Assembly: GCA_025200525.1 (NCBI GenBank)
Contig: CM045762.1
Coordinates: 110,148,734-110,212,733, forward strand
Direction: 5' to 3'
DNA length: 64,000 nucleotides
From: Camellia lanceoleosa
Lineage: Eukaryota; Streptophyta; Magnoliopsida; Ericales; Theaceae
The stretch's first letter is position 1, and each line of letters starts with the position of its first letter. The translations under genes were made by a program, and so were the position numbers. The notes under the pieces were generated by a model. It was not told the origin of the DNA. It made no database searches and saw only the letters and a list, made by a program, of their open reading frames with translations. Below are positions 23,266 through 34,266 of the stretch, piece after piece.

Positions 23266-25627
23266 TGTAATAACCCTCACACTGTCCTAACCATACTCAT
23301 ATGCATTTATATGATTCTGTCCTGTTAAGCTTGCATTTCAGATCTTGTCTTTGTTTTGCTTAAGTGTTATTTGCATGCTTTGTCCCTTGTTTGGTGTGTG
23401 GTTAGCCTAGATTAATCCAAGCCGAGGTCACCTTAAGCCTAGAACTACCTTGGAACCTTTTTTCTGGGTGGCCTCCACCTCTGCCCTAACATGTTGGCCG
23501 AGATGTCACTATCTAGGCCGAAGTGTTCACCACCAAGGCTGAGACGTGTATTATCTAGGCCGAGATGTTACCCTTGAACCCAAGTGATCTTGCTCCTGGA
23601 CTGGTACGACCTAGATCGAGGTGTGGCACATCTAGGCCAAGGTGTGGCACAGCTAGGCCAAGTGTTGTCCTTTCTTGCCAAGGTCATTATCCTTTGCATG
23701 CCGAAGCCTTGCTATTAGCCGATGTCACCACTTGCCTGGAGTGCCCTTGCCGCCTAGCTTGTTGAACACACTTTGTCATAGTCTTGTCTTTTCACTCAAT
23801 CACCTTTTTGAGTAGAACCAACCAGCCGTTGCCACGTGCCCCTGCAGAGGGTTAAGTCAGCCGACAGACCCATAAAATATACATTTTTGTATCGTATCTT
23901 TGCCTTGTAGAGAGAGAAACTCTAGGAAGAAGAAGAAGTTTTAGAGTGAGAGAGTAGGCCTTCGAGCTTGATTCCTAGAGATTAAACCGTTAGATTCGTG
24001 TATTGAGGTTAGATTCTTGATTTACTCTTGCTGTTCTTTATGTTTATTTAGCTGCATTGCATGATCTAGCATGATTCATGAGCCATGCATTGATTTAAAG
24101 TTTGGTTCTAGAAAGAGAAAACGGTGATCTTGGGTTCTTAAAAGAAAAGCCTTGTTTGATCCGAAAGTTTGTAACAAGTTCCATGTTTTTGTGTTTGTTT
24201 TCATAAGATCTTCAAGTATGGGTACCCAGGCCCATGTTTTCAAACTCATAGCATGAAAATCCCAGATTTTGAAATAACAAGTTGTGATTGAGCATTCATA
24301 TTTTTCATGTTCTTCAGCAGAGGGAAACCCAGATTTTCCCAACTTCATATCCTTGAATGTGGCCCTCGGGACCACACCTCAGCGAGGAGGTGTGGAACCT
24401 CGGCCTAGACCTGGTTGGTGCCTAGCATGTTTTCTCGAGATGAGAAACTGTATTTAATTTTGATTTGAGTTAGTTTTTCGAGGATGTAGGGACCATCTGT
24501 ATGCATGTAAAACTTGTTTGAAAGTGCATTCAACAGACTTTGCCATGTGTTTGAAGGACTTGGACTTGCCTTGGCCCCGACGTTTGAAGAACTATGTGAG
24601 TGGTATTTTTAATAAAGCTATGTTACAATGTTTTGATAAAAGCCTTGTTTTGCTTTGTTTTGGAAAGTATTTGTAAGCATGAATGATTATTCCTATTTTG
24701 TATATCAAGTATTATATCTTGTTTTGATGACATTCTTGGAAAGTCCTTACGTGCTGGAGGACTCTAAGCATTTGCAGCACAATCTTGAAAGTCCGTACGT
24801 GCTAGGGGACTATAGGCTTTTGTAGCACAAAATTTGGAAGTCCGTATGTGCTAGGGGACTATAAGCATTTGTAGCACAAAATTTGGAAGTCCGTATGGGC
24901 TAGGGGACTGTAAGCATTTGTAGCACAAGTCCTTAGTGCCAGGGGACTATAATGCAACTGCACCATTGATTTGAGATATCTCCCTTGTCTTGCCTTGTCT
25001 TACCATTGACGGTTTACCACGTGGGTTGTTTGTTCGAAATGTCATCACTTGTACTATATTGATACTAGTAAGCATCCTTTGAAGCTGGAAAGATTTGCTA
25101 GATGGACTTGGTTCATCCCTTGATTTGCACTAATTATGTTATGTATCATTGATAAAGATCTTCAATATCAGTCATGCAAACCCCTTTATTATTCATACCA
25201 TTCACTGAGTATCCAAGCTCACCCCTCTATATATATATTTATATATGTAGGTGACGAGCAGGACGGCGGTGACGCCTAGATGTACTTGCCACTTGTTTTG
25301 GATTTTGCACTTTTGCAGCATCTTGAAGATCATGCTTCTTAGTTGTATTTCACTGTATTTTGTATTTGATGGCTGAGAAGCCTTTTGGTCAAGATGTATT
25401 TTTGTACTTCGTTTTGTTTTATTAAAGCTATGTAAAGATGTATGTCATTCCATTAGACTTATGCATTGCTCTTATGGACTACTTAGCTTTTAATTTATTG
25501 CTTCCGCATTTGTAAGCCCCATATGTGTACTCTGTTTGTGTGTGAATTTTGAAAGTTGGCCTTCGGTAATCTCGGATTACTGGCCATCGCGGCACCATTC
25601 TACTAGGGGCGGAATCGGGTCGTGACA
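23266..25627 (+). mobile_element. Element A 3' LTR
   Basis: 2,362 bp, starting TGTAATAACCC and ending TCGTGACA. It is 50 bp longer than the 5' LTR because of one extra 50-bp unit (24745-24930). The GGCCGAG array is kept at 23496-23740, with words at 23496, 23516, 23537 and 23558. Confidence 0.94.
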
Positions 25628-25632
25628 AAGGA

Positions 25633-26490
25633 ATTCAAGAAAATGAAACCACCACAGTTCCACGGGAGATTAGATCCATTGAAAGCCGAAGCATGGGTCC
25701 TCGGCATTGAGAAATTATTTGAAGTGTTCCCCTATTCCGAGACTCAGAAAGTGCTTCTAGCTACTTTTATGCTAGAAGATGGTGGATGTTGATGTGAGAA
25801 AATCATAAGGATGTTGACTGGGTAAGGTTTCTGGAAATATTCTGTGACAAATACTTCCCGCAATGTGTACGGGATAGGAAAGTAGCAGAGTTCATGGAAT
25901 TAAAACATGATAGCATGATAGTGGCTGAGTATGAGGCCAAGTTCACTGAGTTGGCCAGGTTTGCACCACATGTGATTGACACCGATTATAAGAAAGCAAG
26001 ACATTTCGAAGGTGGACTCCGCAGTGACATCCTAGAGAGGTTGAATGTCCTAAAGCTGGAGACCTACATTGGGGTGCTTGACAGGGCCATCGTATCAGAG
26101 GCTAATATAGCTAGACAAGCTAAACCAGTAACTGAATGGAAGGGTAATAAAAGGCAGGGCTTCTTTTCGAAGAAGAAATTTCTGAAAAAGCAAAATACAA
26201 GCTCCTCAACTACTTCAAGTTCTTCCCGAGACACAGCTCCCGTGTGCAACATTTGTAACAAAAAGCACCGTAGAGTCTGTTACCGTGCGTCAGGAGCCTG
26301 TTTCAAATGTGGGAGGCAATGGCACATAGCTCGAGAATGTAATCAGAATAGTGGAAAACTTGCAGCTAGTTCGACTGCATCAGTTCCAAAGTTGGGAAAC
26401 ACCTTGAGATCTACTACTACTGGGGATACAGTGAGACAGGGGAGAGTTTTTGCACTAGTCTCGGGCGATACACGGAATGCCAATGCTATT
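25633..26490 (+). pseudogene. Element B gag, C-terminal part
   Basis: Continues the gag codon broken at 16275 (EFKKMKPPQF, AEAWVLGIEKLFEVF). A short deletion near 25770-25776 between similar GCTAGAAGAT-type words shifts the frame, and a TGA at 25793 replaces an Arg codon in the WWMLM-R-EN segment. The frame from about 25800 carries AEYEAKFTELARFAPH, a basic region and a zinc knuckle at 26299-26340 (C-x2-C-x4-H-x4-C, CFKCGRQWHIAREC; the Gly usually before His is Trp). Confidence 0.9.
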
Positions 26491-29400
26491 GTCTCAGGTG
26501 CCATTTCAATTTGTAAGCAGGATGCCTTTGTATTAATTGATTCTAGATCAACACACTCATTTGTGACATATACATTTGCATCTAGACTAAATAGACCCCC
26601 AGAGTTATTACCATATTTCTTATGTGTGTCTGCCCCATCGGGGGAATCCGTGTTATGTGACTATATATATATATCGATTTTGTGACATGTGTATCGAGGA
26701 TGCTACCCTATATGTAGATTTGTTGCCCTTGAACTTTAGACATTTCAATGTAATTTTGGGCATGGATTGGTTGACCAAATATTGTACCACCATAGATTGT
26801 GTGACAAAGAGGGTTGTGTTTAAACCCCCAGAACGGAGAGAGATTGTGTTTGTGGGAAATGGGGTAGTGCCTCCACCTTATTTAATATCTGCAATGAAAG
26901 CATGTAAACTGATTAGGAAAGGGTGCCAGGGTTATCTGTGCTATGTGTTGACTGAACAATTTGTGAATGTTGAATTGAATGATATTCCTATTGTTAGAGA
27001 ATTTCCAGATGTGTTTCCGAATGAATTACCAGGGGAATTGGTAGACAGGGAGATAGAGTTTACCATTGAAACTGTGCCAGACACCCAGCCTATTTCCAAA
27101 ACTCCCTACAGAATGGCTACTGCTGAGATGAAAGAATTGAAAGAACAGTTGCAAGACCTGCTTAACAAGGGGTTTATCCGGCCTAGCACTTCGCCTTGGG
27201 GTGCACCGGTGTTGTCTGTGAAAAAGAAAGATGGTACCTTGCACCTGTGCATCGATTATCAGGAATTGAACAAGGTAACGATAAAGAACAAGTATCCTTT
27301 ACCCTGTATTGATGATTTATTTGACCAGTTGCAGGGATCACAAGTGTTTTCTAAAATTGATTTGAGATCCGGGTATCATCAGCTGAAAGTTAAGGCAGAG
27401 GATGTTGAGAAAACAGCATTGAGAACGAGGTATGGTCATTTTGAGATCCTTGTTATGCCATTTGGAGTGACTAATGCTCCGGCAGCATTTATGGACCTAA
27501 TGAATAGAATTTTTAAAACCTACCTTGATGAGTTTGTTGTAGTCTTCATCGATGATATTTTGATATACTCTAAAGATAGACTTGAACACGAACATCATTT
27601 GAGGACTGTTTTACAAATACTTTGGGAAAGGAAATTATTTGCTAAACTAAAGAAATGTGAGTTTTGGTTGGATGAAGTTGTTTTCCTAGGGCATGTGATC
27701 AACAAGGAAGGAATTTCAGTGGACCCGCAGAAAATAGAGGCAATTGTGAATTGGCCTAGACCGACTAATGTGACAGAAGTTCGCAGCTTTATGGGCTTAG
27801 CTGGGTACTACAGGAGGTTTGTGAAGGATTTTTCGAAATTAGCTGTGTCTCTTACCCAATTGACACGTAAAGGGCAACCTTTTGAGTGGAACGAAGAAAG
27901 GGAATCAGCCTTTCATGAATTAAAGACGAGATTGACTACTGCACCAATTTTGGCACTACCTTTAGGTACGAAAAAATTTGTAATTTTCAGTGATGCATCT
28001 CATAAGGGTTTGGGTTGTGTGTTAATGCAGAACGGAAAGGTTATTGCTTACGCCTCTCTACAGTTGAGGCCACATGAGAAGAATTATCCAACACATGACT
28101 TAGAATTGGCCGCAGTCGTTTTTGCTTTGAAAATCTGGCGGCATTATTTGTATGGGGCAAAGTGTGAAGTCTACATGGATCATAAGAGCCTGAAATACTT
28201 CTTCACGCAGAAAGAGTTGAATATGCGTCAGAGGAGATGGCTGGAATTGATAAAAGATTATGACCTAGAAATTCAATATCACCCCAGAAAAGCTAATACA
28301 GTGGCTGATGCCTTGAGCAGAAAATCAACAGGGAGTATGGCTTGGTTGCTTACCGAACAAAGGGAGATTTTGCAAGATTTTGAAAAGTCTAAAATTGAAG
28401 TGGTAATGTGTGAACAGGGCGGATTGATAGCCGCTATTACAACTGAGCTGGCAATTGTTGACAAAATCAAGCGGAAACAGAAAGAAGATGAGTTCCTCAG
28501 AAAGGTAATTGATGAATTTGGGGCGAGCCCGAAAGCAGAATTTAGCATTGAAAATGAAATGCTGAAATTCCGAAACAGAATGTGTGTCCCCGATATTCCG
28601 GAACTTAAGAAGAGGGTTTTAGACAAAGCCCACAGATCCGTATTTGCTATGCATCCGGGCAACAATAAAATGTACCGGGATTTGAAACAGACCTATTGGT
28701 GGCCTAAAATGAAGAAAGAGATTGCAGAATATGTGTCCAAGTATCAGAAACCAGGCGGTCTACTTCAACCTCTCCCTATTCCCGAGTGGAAGTGGGAACA
28801 TGTGACTATGGATTTCGTCGTTGGCCTACCTTGGACTTCTCGAGGTATGGATTCTGTTTGGGTTGTAGTTGATAGACTGACTAAATCCACACATTTTCTG
28901 CCTGTCAAAACTACATTTACTGCTTATAGATTGACTACCATTTACGTTGATAAGATTGTCCGTTTACACTGTGTTCCAGTATCTATTGTATCAGATAGAG
29001 ATCCGAAATTTGTGTCTAGATTGTGGAAGAGTTTGCAAGAAGCTATGGGAACAGAGCTAAGGTTCAGTACTGCATTCCACCCACAAACAAATGGGCAATC
29101 GGAACGAACGATACAAACCTTGGAAGATATGCTTCGCATGTGTGCTTTGGATTTTCAGGGGAGTTAGGAAGATTATTTGCCACTTGTAGAATTTGCTTAT
29201 AATAACAGCTTCCACTCCAGCATCGGTATGGCACCATACGAGGTTCTGTATGGTAGGAGGTGTAGATCACCTATTTGTTGGACAGAGGTTGGGGATAGAG
29301 CTTTGCTTGGGCCAGAAATTGTGCAAGACACTTCTGAGAAAATCAAGGTTATTCGCCAGAGGCTCAAAACAGCTTAGGACCGACAAAAGAGTTATGCAGA

Positions 29401-29884
29401 CGTTCGGAGAAGACCTCTTGAGTATGAGGTTGGTGACCATGTGTTCATCCGTGTTTCCCCGATGAAAGGCCAAGTCTGGTTTGGAAAGAATGGCAAGTTG
29501 TCAACCCATTACATTGGGCCGTTTCAGATTTTGGAGAGGCTTGGTCCAGTTGCCTACAAAGTAGCTTTGCCGCCGGGATTCGAGCAAATCCATAATGTGT
29601 TTCATGTGTCGATGTTGAGGGGTTGCCTCCGAGACCCATTTCATGTGATTGATTATCACCGGGTTGCTATTGATGAAAATATGGAATATGCGGAATGGCT
29701 GGAAATGATTGTAGACAAGTAAGTGAAACAGTTGAGAAGTAAGTCCATCCCTATGGTGAAAGTGGAATGGAAAGAACACTATGCAATGGATGCTACATGG
29801 GAAAAAGAGGAGGAAATGCGACGGAGCTATCCACATTTGTTTCCCGACGAAGGTAAATTAAGTTTGGAGGACCAAACTTCCTAA
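26491..29884 (+). pseudogene. Element B pol: protease, RT, RNase H, integrase, chromodomain
   Basis: Protease near 26530 has DSR instead of the catalytic DSG. A (TA)n run near 26660-26673 appears 4 bases too long and shifts the frame; the new frame then stays open for over 800 codons. RT has FIDD at 27545-27556; RNase H has [15 protein letters not shown] near 27988; integrase has MDFVVG and VSDRDP. The integrase HHCC finger lacks its second Cys pair: the frame passes from YVSK to a segment starting [10 protein letters not shown], while A and C have CLxCQQVK between. Stops at 29165 (Trp position), 29375 and 29720 (Gln positions) precede the chromodomain-like end (IPMVKVEWKEHY...ATWE), finishing at 29884. 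It is the best preserved of the three pol regions but dead. Confidence 0.93.
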
Positions 29885-29896
29885 AAAGGGGAATAC
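29884..29896 (+). other. Polypurine tract, element B
   Basis: AAAAAGGGGAATA just before the 3' LTR start. Confidence 0.75.
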
Positions 29897-30922
29897 TCTG
29901 ATACCCCTGTTCCGTAATATGCTAAATTGGTCCTTAATTTGAATATGATTATGTGTTTAACATGATTTTATGTGCCATTATGTGGATATATGTGATTTTG
30001 GAACTCTATCTGTTCCGTAGGAATATCTGTTTGAATAATCTACTTTGGAAATTAAATTGAGGGCCTTATCGGCCACAGAACCCGAAATTGATTACGCCAT
30101 TGTGATTGGCATAATTTTTAGAGCCTACGGTGAAATTTAATTAGAAATTGATTCTGGTCAGATTAAACTGATTAAATTGATGAATTAAGGGCCCAAATAT
30201 TTTATATTAAAATATGGTATTAGTGGGGCTTGTTGTATAATAGCACTACACTCTCTACTCTTCTCCTTTAGTTACATTTTGGCTGATCATAAACATTGAG
30301 GAAGAGAGGGGGGTCGGCTATGAGAGGAAGAGAGTGAAGAAATTGGAGTTTTGGCTTCAAAACTTGATAAATTGTAGACCAACTCAAGAATTAAGCTTAA
30401 GTTTGGAAAATCAAAGCTTCTAGGTAAGTAATTCTTGGATTATAGTTTGCAATTTTGTGTGTGTTCAAGCTAATTGAGTGATCAAGAGTAAAATTGAATG
30501 AAATTGGGTTGGTTTTGTTGAATTAAGGCTTGATATATGCATGCATGTAAGAGATTGTTTTGAAATAGCATGTATAAGCTTGAAATACATGATTCAAGTA
30601 GAGTTTTGGGTTGAAACTCATGTTTTGATCACCATTGGTGTTGTCTAAGTTGAGAATGTGGCTAATTCATCACATGCATGTACAATTTGAGAAGATATGA
30701 GCTTGAAATGCATGAATATGTATGATAGAGTTGAAGTTGATGTCATTTGAAACATGCAAGTGTGTAATCCTTGAAATTGAGCTTCCTAATGTTGTAATCT
30801 TGTATTGGTAGCATGTTAACATGTGCAAATGTGTGATTTGAGCCATTGCATGCAAGTAATGTGGCTGAAATGTCGAAGTTGAGCTCAAGAACACATTCTG
30901 GGTTTTCCAGAATTTTGAGGTC

Positions 30923-31148
30923 CGCTCGAGCGGGAAAACCTCCGCTCGAGCATAAAAATCATGCTCCCAACACTTTTTACAGAATTGGGTATCCGCTCGA
31001 GCGGGATATCTCACGCTTGAGCGGGGAGCTTTTGTGGACAGGCCTTCCGCTCGAGCTCCCTATCCTACGCTCGAGCGTATTTTTCATACAACCAGTACTT
31101 TTGTAGGCCTTAAGGGTCCGCTTGAGCGGGGAAGTTTACGCTCGAGCG
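30923..31148. repeat. Paired CGCTCGAGCG palindromes in B 3' LTR, four pairs
   Basis: Same positions and 20-bp pair spacing as in the 5' LTR. Some members decayed in the 5' copy are intact here (30943 region, 31139) and the reverse (31119), so the ancestor probably had more perfect words. Confidence 0.9.
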
Positions 31149-31489
31149 GGGACCTTGTTTGCTGAAGTTTTGTTCATGCGTTCCGTGTTTCATTTTTCAT
31201 TCTCTTTCACTTGTAATCACTTTTAGTCATATGTTAAACATTGTAAACGAATTAATGAGATAAGAATAAAGCCTAAAGAGGAATATGTAACTTAAAGAAC
31301 GGATTGAACTGTTAGTGACCCCTTTTGTTTTCATGAAATGTGTAGGGTCAAGCTCCAGGGCAAATCCACAAGGCGATCACTGTGAGTAATATCGATATTT
31401 GAACGCTTATGAATGTCCAATTGTTTATTCCCTTATAAGCTTTATGAGTTGCTAATTGGGACTGTGGACAAAAATTGACATGAATGAAT

Positions 31490-31915
31490 GAATGGACCAA
31501 AGGTCGTTTCCATAAGAAAGATACATGGACCGGAGGTCGTTTTGACAGAAATGAATAGACCTAAGGTCGTTTTGATACGAATGAATGGACCTAAGGTCGT
31601 TTTGATACGTATGTATGGGCCGAAGGCCGTTTTGATATAAATGTATGAGCCAAAGGCCGTTTTGACATAAATGAATGGGCCAAAGGCCGTTTTGACATAA
31701 ATGAATGGGCCAAAGGCCGTTTTGACATAAATGAATGGGCCAAAGGCCGTTTTGACATAAATGAATGGGCCAAAGGCCGTTTTGACATAAATGGATGGGC
31801 CGAAGGCCGTTTTGACATAAATGGATGGGCTGAAGGCCGTTTTGACATAAATGGATTGGCCGAAGGCCGTTTTGACATAAATGGATGGGCCGAAGGCCGT
31901 TTTGACATGTATGGA
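31490..31915. repeat. 30-bp minisatellite, 14 units, in B 3' LTR
   Basis: Same unit count and register as in the 5' LTR, with different variant units at the right end. Confidence 0.92.
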
Positions 31916-32552
31916 AATCCGAATGGTCCAAAGGCCATTATGTTTGGAACTACAATCACTTGATCTAATCTTGGTATAAATGTACACATGTTAAGTAGAA
32001 ATACGAATTGGGCCCAAGGCCGTTTGAAGTATGTTGATCTACGTATTGTTTATATGACTTCTGTAATTGATATTATTCACTGGGCTGTCGCTCACGCACA
32101 TTCATGTGTTTGTAGGTGAGCCGAGGGAAGTCCAAACCCAGCCCCAGTGAAGTCCGCCAGGAACAACATGAGTTTTGAGAAAGTCAGCCTTGTGTCTCAT
32201 GCACGAGACCTACCCTTGCCATTTTGTTATGTAATTATATTTTGTCTTACTGGCAAGGACTTTATGTATATTTGTAAATAGTTTGTCATGGGTTGACTTA
32301 GCTGGATGATCCTGTCTTAAAAAACTTATGGTATTGTACTTTTGACGTGGGTTATTACCGTATATGGGTATGGTTCGTTTTGAAGTGCATATAAGCACAA
32401 CTCTATGGACAAAGTTTTTTATTATTGCTTCTGTTTGGCCCCTTTACTCTACTAAGTTATGTCTATTCTATTTTGAGGCCGTAGGTAATCCCAGTATTAT
32501 TGGTCGGTTACTTCCTTAACCCATAGGGGCGGGTTTGGGTCGTGACATCGAC

Positions 32553-32832
32553 CCTTAGACATGAAGGGTCGACCCTATTTTCCAGCAACCAACACATAGA
32601 TTTTGCAATATACAAGGGTTGACCCTTTCCAGGCTGGTGTCGACCCCAGAATAGAATTTCTAAGCTCCCAAACAACTTTTTGACAAGAACAATTGTAAAC
32701 AAACAAACCCAATGAGTTTAAATCGGATCATACTCCTCCAAAACCAACATTCAACAACTCCAAAGACTCCCAAAAATGAAAATAAGGGAATTACATACAC
32801 TCTCCAATGGATTAAAGGATGCAGGTGTTACA
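32553..32832 (-). mobile_element. Solo LTR 'D', right part
   Basis: Continues LTR D after element B. It carries GGGTCGACCC at 32566-32575 and the pair 32616/32637 (21 bp apart), and ends GGTGTTACA at 32832, followed by target duplication TATAC (32833-32837). The last 180 bases match 49480-49653. Confidence 0.88.
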
Positions 32833-33256
32833 TATACTGTGTTAGATTATTTCTACTGGGCTTTGGCTCACCCTATTTGGGGAAAACCATTTTCAGGTGC
32901 TGGTGACATGCCTCCGCCAGGGCAATAGCTTGGAGGGACCTTTGGGAGCAAGAGCTTCTTTATTTTGTTATATTCTTTTGTATAGCCAAGGGCTGAAAAT
33001 GTTTTGAGTTAGGCTCACTTTTGTGTAACCAAGCCATGACTTGGAAAGATGTAAGCCTATAGGGCATATGACTATTTGTTTGGTTTTTTAATTCTCTTGG
33101 CATTGCAACACATGCTGTAGATTCATGATGAACATTTGTGAATGTATAATGCATGTGTTAACTTTTGAAAACGAACTCTGATGAATAAAAGCATATTATT
33201 TCTATTATTCATCTGCTTTAAGGATTGGGTTTACTGTAGCATTTTGGGGCATTACA
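32833..33256 (+). mobile_element. Plus-strand LTR, right part (continues 9317-10283)
   Basis: The U5 side of the interrupted plus-strand LTR: TTTCTACTGGGCTTTGGCTC and CTTGGAAAGATGTAAGCC match the element C LTR, and it ends GGGGCATTACA at 33256. No primer site follows, so it is a 3' or solo LTR. Confidence 0.72.
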
Positions 33257-33378
33257 ATCCTCATCTGGAAAAAGATAAAGGTAAAAATAGTAATTTTTTC
33301 CCATTTCATATTTGACAAAAATATCCAACAAATTAAACAGAAAATAAAAAAGAAAAGAAAAATCGGATCAGAATAAAT

Positions 33379-33904
33379 TCAATTACGCATCGAATCAACA
33401 ACATCATAAAGGAGTCTATACCACCAAATTGAACCTTGTCCATTGATTTGTCCACCTCCATTGATGATAAGGCCATTCACAAATGAGAAAGAAAGCCAAC
33501 TTTGTATGTTGTTGTACTCCTGCCATTGAAAAAGAGAGCTAGATGCAACAATATGCCCTTCAACCTGCCATTTCAAAAAATAATAGTAAAAGGAAAGAAA
33601 AAAATGACTACTTTCATAGTGTAGTAGAAAATGAAAAAAAAAAAATGCAACAAAATAAAAGACAGAAAATGAAAAAAAATGCAACAAAAAAAATTCCTTT
33701 GTGCTTAGTCAAAACATATAAATGAACAAAAATCTCGAGTGTTGTAGATAAAACTCTCACTAATACCTAAATATTAATAGTACTAGAGTTGCATAAACCT
33801 TGGAAGGTCGTAGGCATCAACAAGAAAGTCATATCTGCTGGTACGATAAGCTTGAGCATCCCTCTAGTTGCTTTATATAGATCTCCGCATGCTTTCACAA
33901 ATGC
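33379..33904 (-). pseudogene. Polygalacturonase (GH28) N-terminal exons, broken copy
   Basis: Glycoside hydrolase family 28 enzymes are secreted and cut pectin in the cell wall. Exon 33904-33767 on the minus strand encodes AFVKACGDLYKATRGML and a VPADMTFLLMPTTFQG segment, typical of the family before the first beta-helix turns. Its last codon is TAG where Gln is usual, directly before a GT donor. A 202-bp intron ends in CAG at 33565. The second exon starts VEGHIVASSS and has GLIINGGGQINGQGSIWW, the family's GG-x-DGQG-x-WW region with Asp replaced by Asn, then loses similarity and stops near 33379. The active-site exons would lie to the left but an LTR ends at 33256. The first exon with the signal peptide is not seen. 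Confidence 0.82.
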
Positions 33905-34054
33905 CTTTTGATGAATATATATAGAACAATAAGGTCAAAAATCTACTCTTTTTTTCTTTTAATTTGTGCAATTCATTAGGTTACCAAGCCATGTTGGCCT
34001 AAGAAAGATCAAAAATGGTTACTACTAGACAATGTTAATAATGTGTGGCAGTTC

Positions 34055-34118
<64 letters not shown>

Positions 34119-34266
34119 AGTAAGTAATAATGGGTTTGAGTTTCTACTGCTCAATCGGGAATTTTTTTTATTAGAATGTTTTGAAAAGAAATTTGTTTAT
34201 TTATAAATATAATACGTAGTTTGATTATGATAAATATATAATTAGAACCTAATATTGTAGCAACAC
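33905..34266. other. Spacer with (AAT)n
   Basis: Non-coding stretch, probably polygalacturonase intron or flank, holding a (TAA)n microsatellite at 34056-34115. Nothing else is visible. Confidence 0.7.
34056..34115. repeat. (AAT)n microsatellite
   Basis: About 60 bp of uninterrupted AAT repeats. Confidence 0.95.

Larger units (their letters stand above)
16276..25627 (+). mobile_element. Element A: Tekay/Del-type Ty3-gypsy chromovirus inside B
   Basis: Complete 9,352-bp element: 5' LTR 16276-18587, primer site, gag-pol, polypurine tract, 3' LTR 23266-25627. The target duplication AAGGA lies at 16271-16275 and 25628-25632. Being inserted in B gag, it is younger than B. One frame carries gag and pol up to about 22725, interrupted by nine stops, then the frame shifts. 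The LTRs look about 97% alike by eye; one 50-bp repeat unit accounts for their length difference. Confidence 0.95.
13137..32547 (+). mobile_element. Element B: Tekay/Del-type Ty3-gypsy chromovirus (interrupted by A)
   Basis: Complete element with 5' LTR 13137-15808, primer site, gag-pol, polypurine tract and 3' LTR 29897-32547. The target duplication TCGAC lies at 13132-13136 and 32548-32552. Element A sits in its gag, so its own length is about 10.05 kb. Protein order, single long frame and C-terminal chromodomain-like segment place it with plant Tekay/Del chromoviruses. It is inactive: a deletion in gag, a TA-repeat frameshift before protease, three late stops, a protease active-site change and an integrase zinc-finger deletion. 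The LTRs look roughly 95-97% alike by eye. Confidence 0.93.
29897..32547 (+). mobile_element. Element B 3' LTR
   Basis: 2,651 bp. It starts TCTGATACCCC where the 5' copy has TGTGATACCCC, so the usual TG end is mutated. The four palindrome pairs are kept at 30923/30943, 30994/31014, 31048/31068 and 31119/31139, and the 14-unit 30-bp array at about 31490-31915. In the array the units at the U5 side carry a GGATGGGCCGAAGG variant not frequent in the 5' LTR. Confidence 0.92.
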
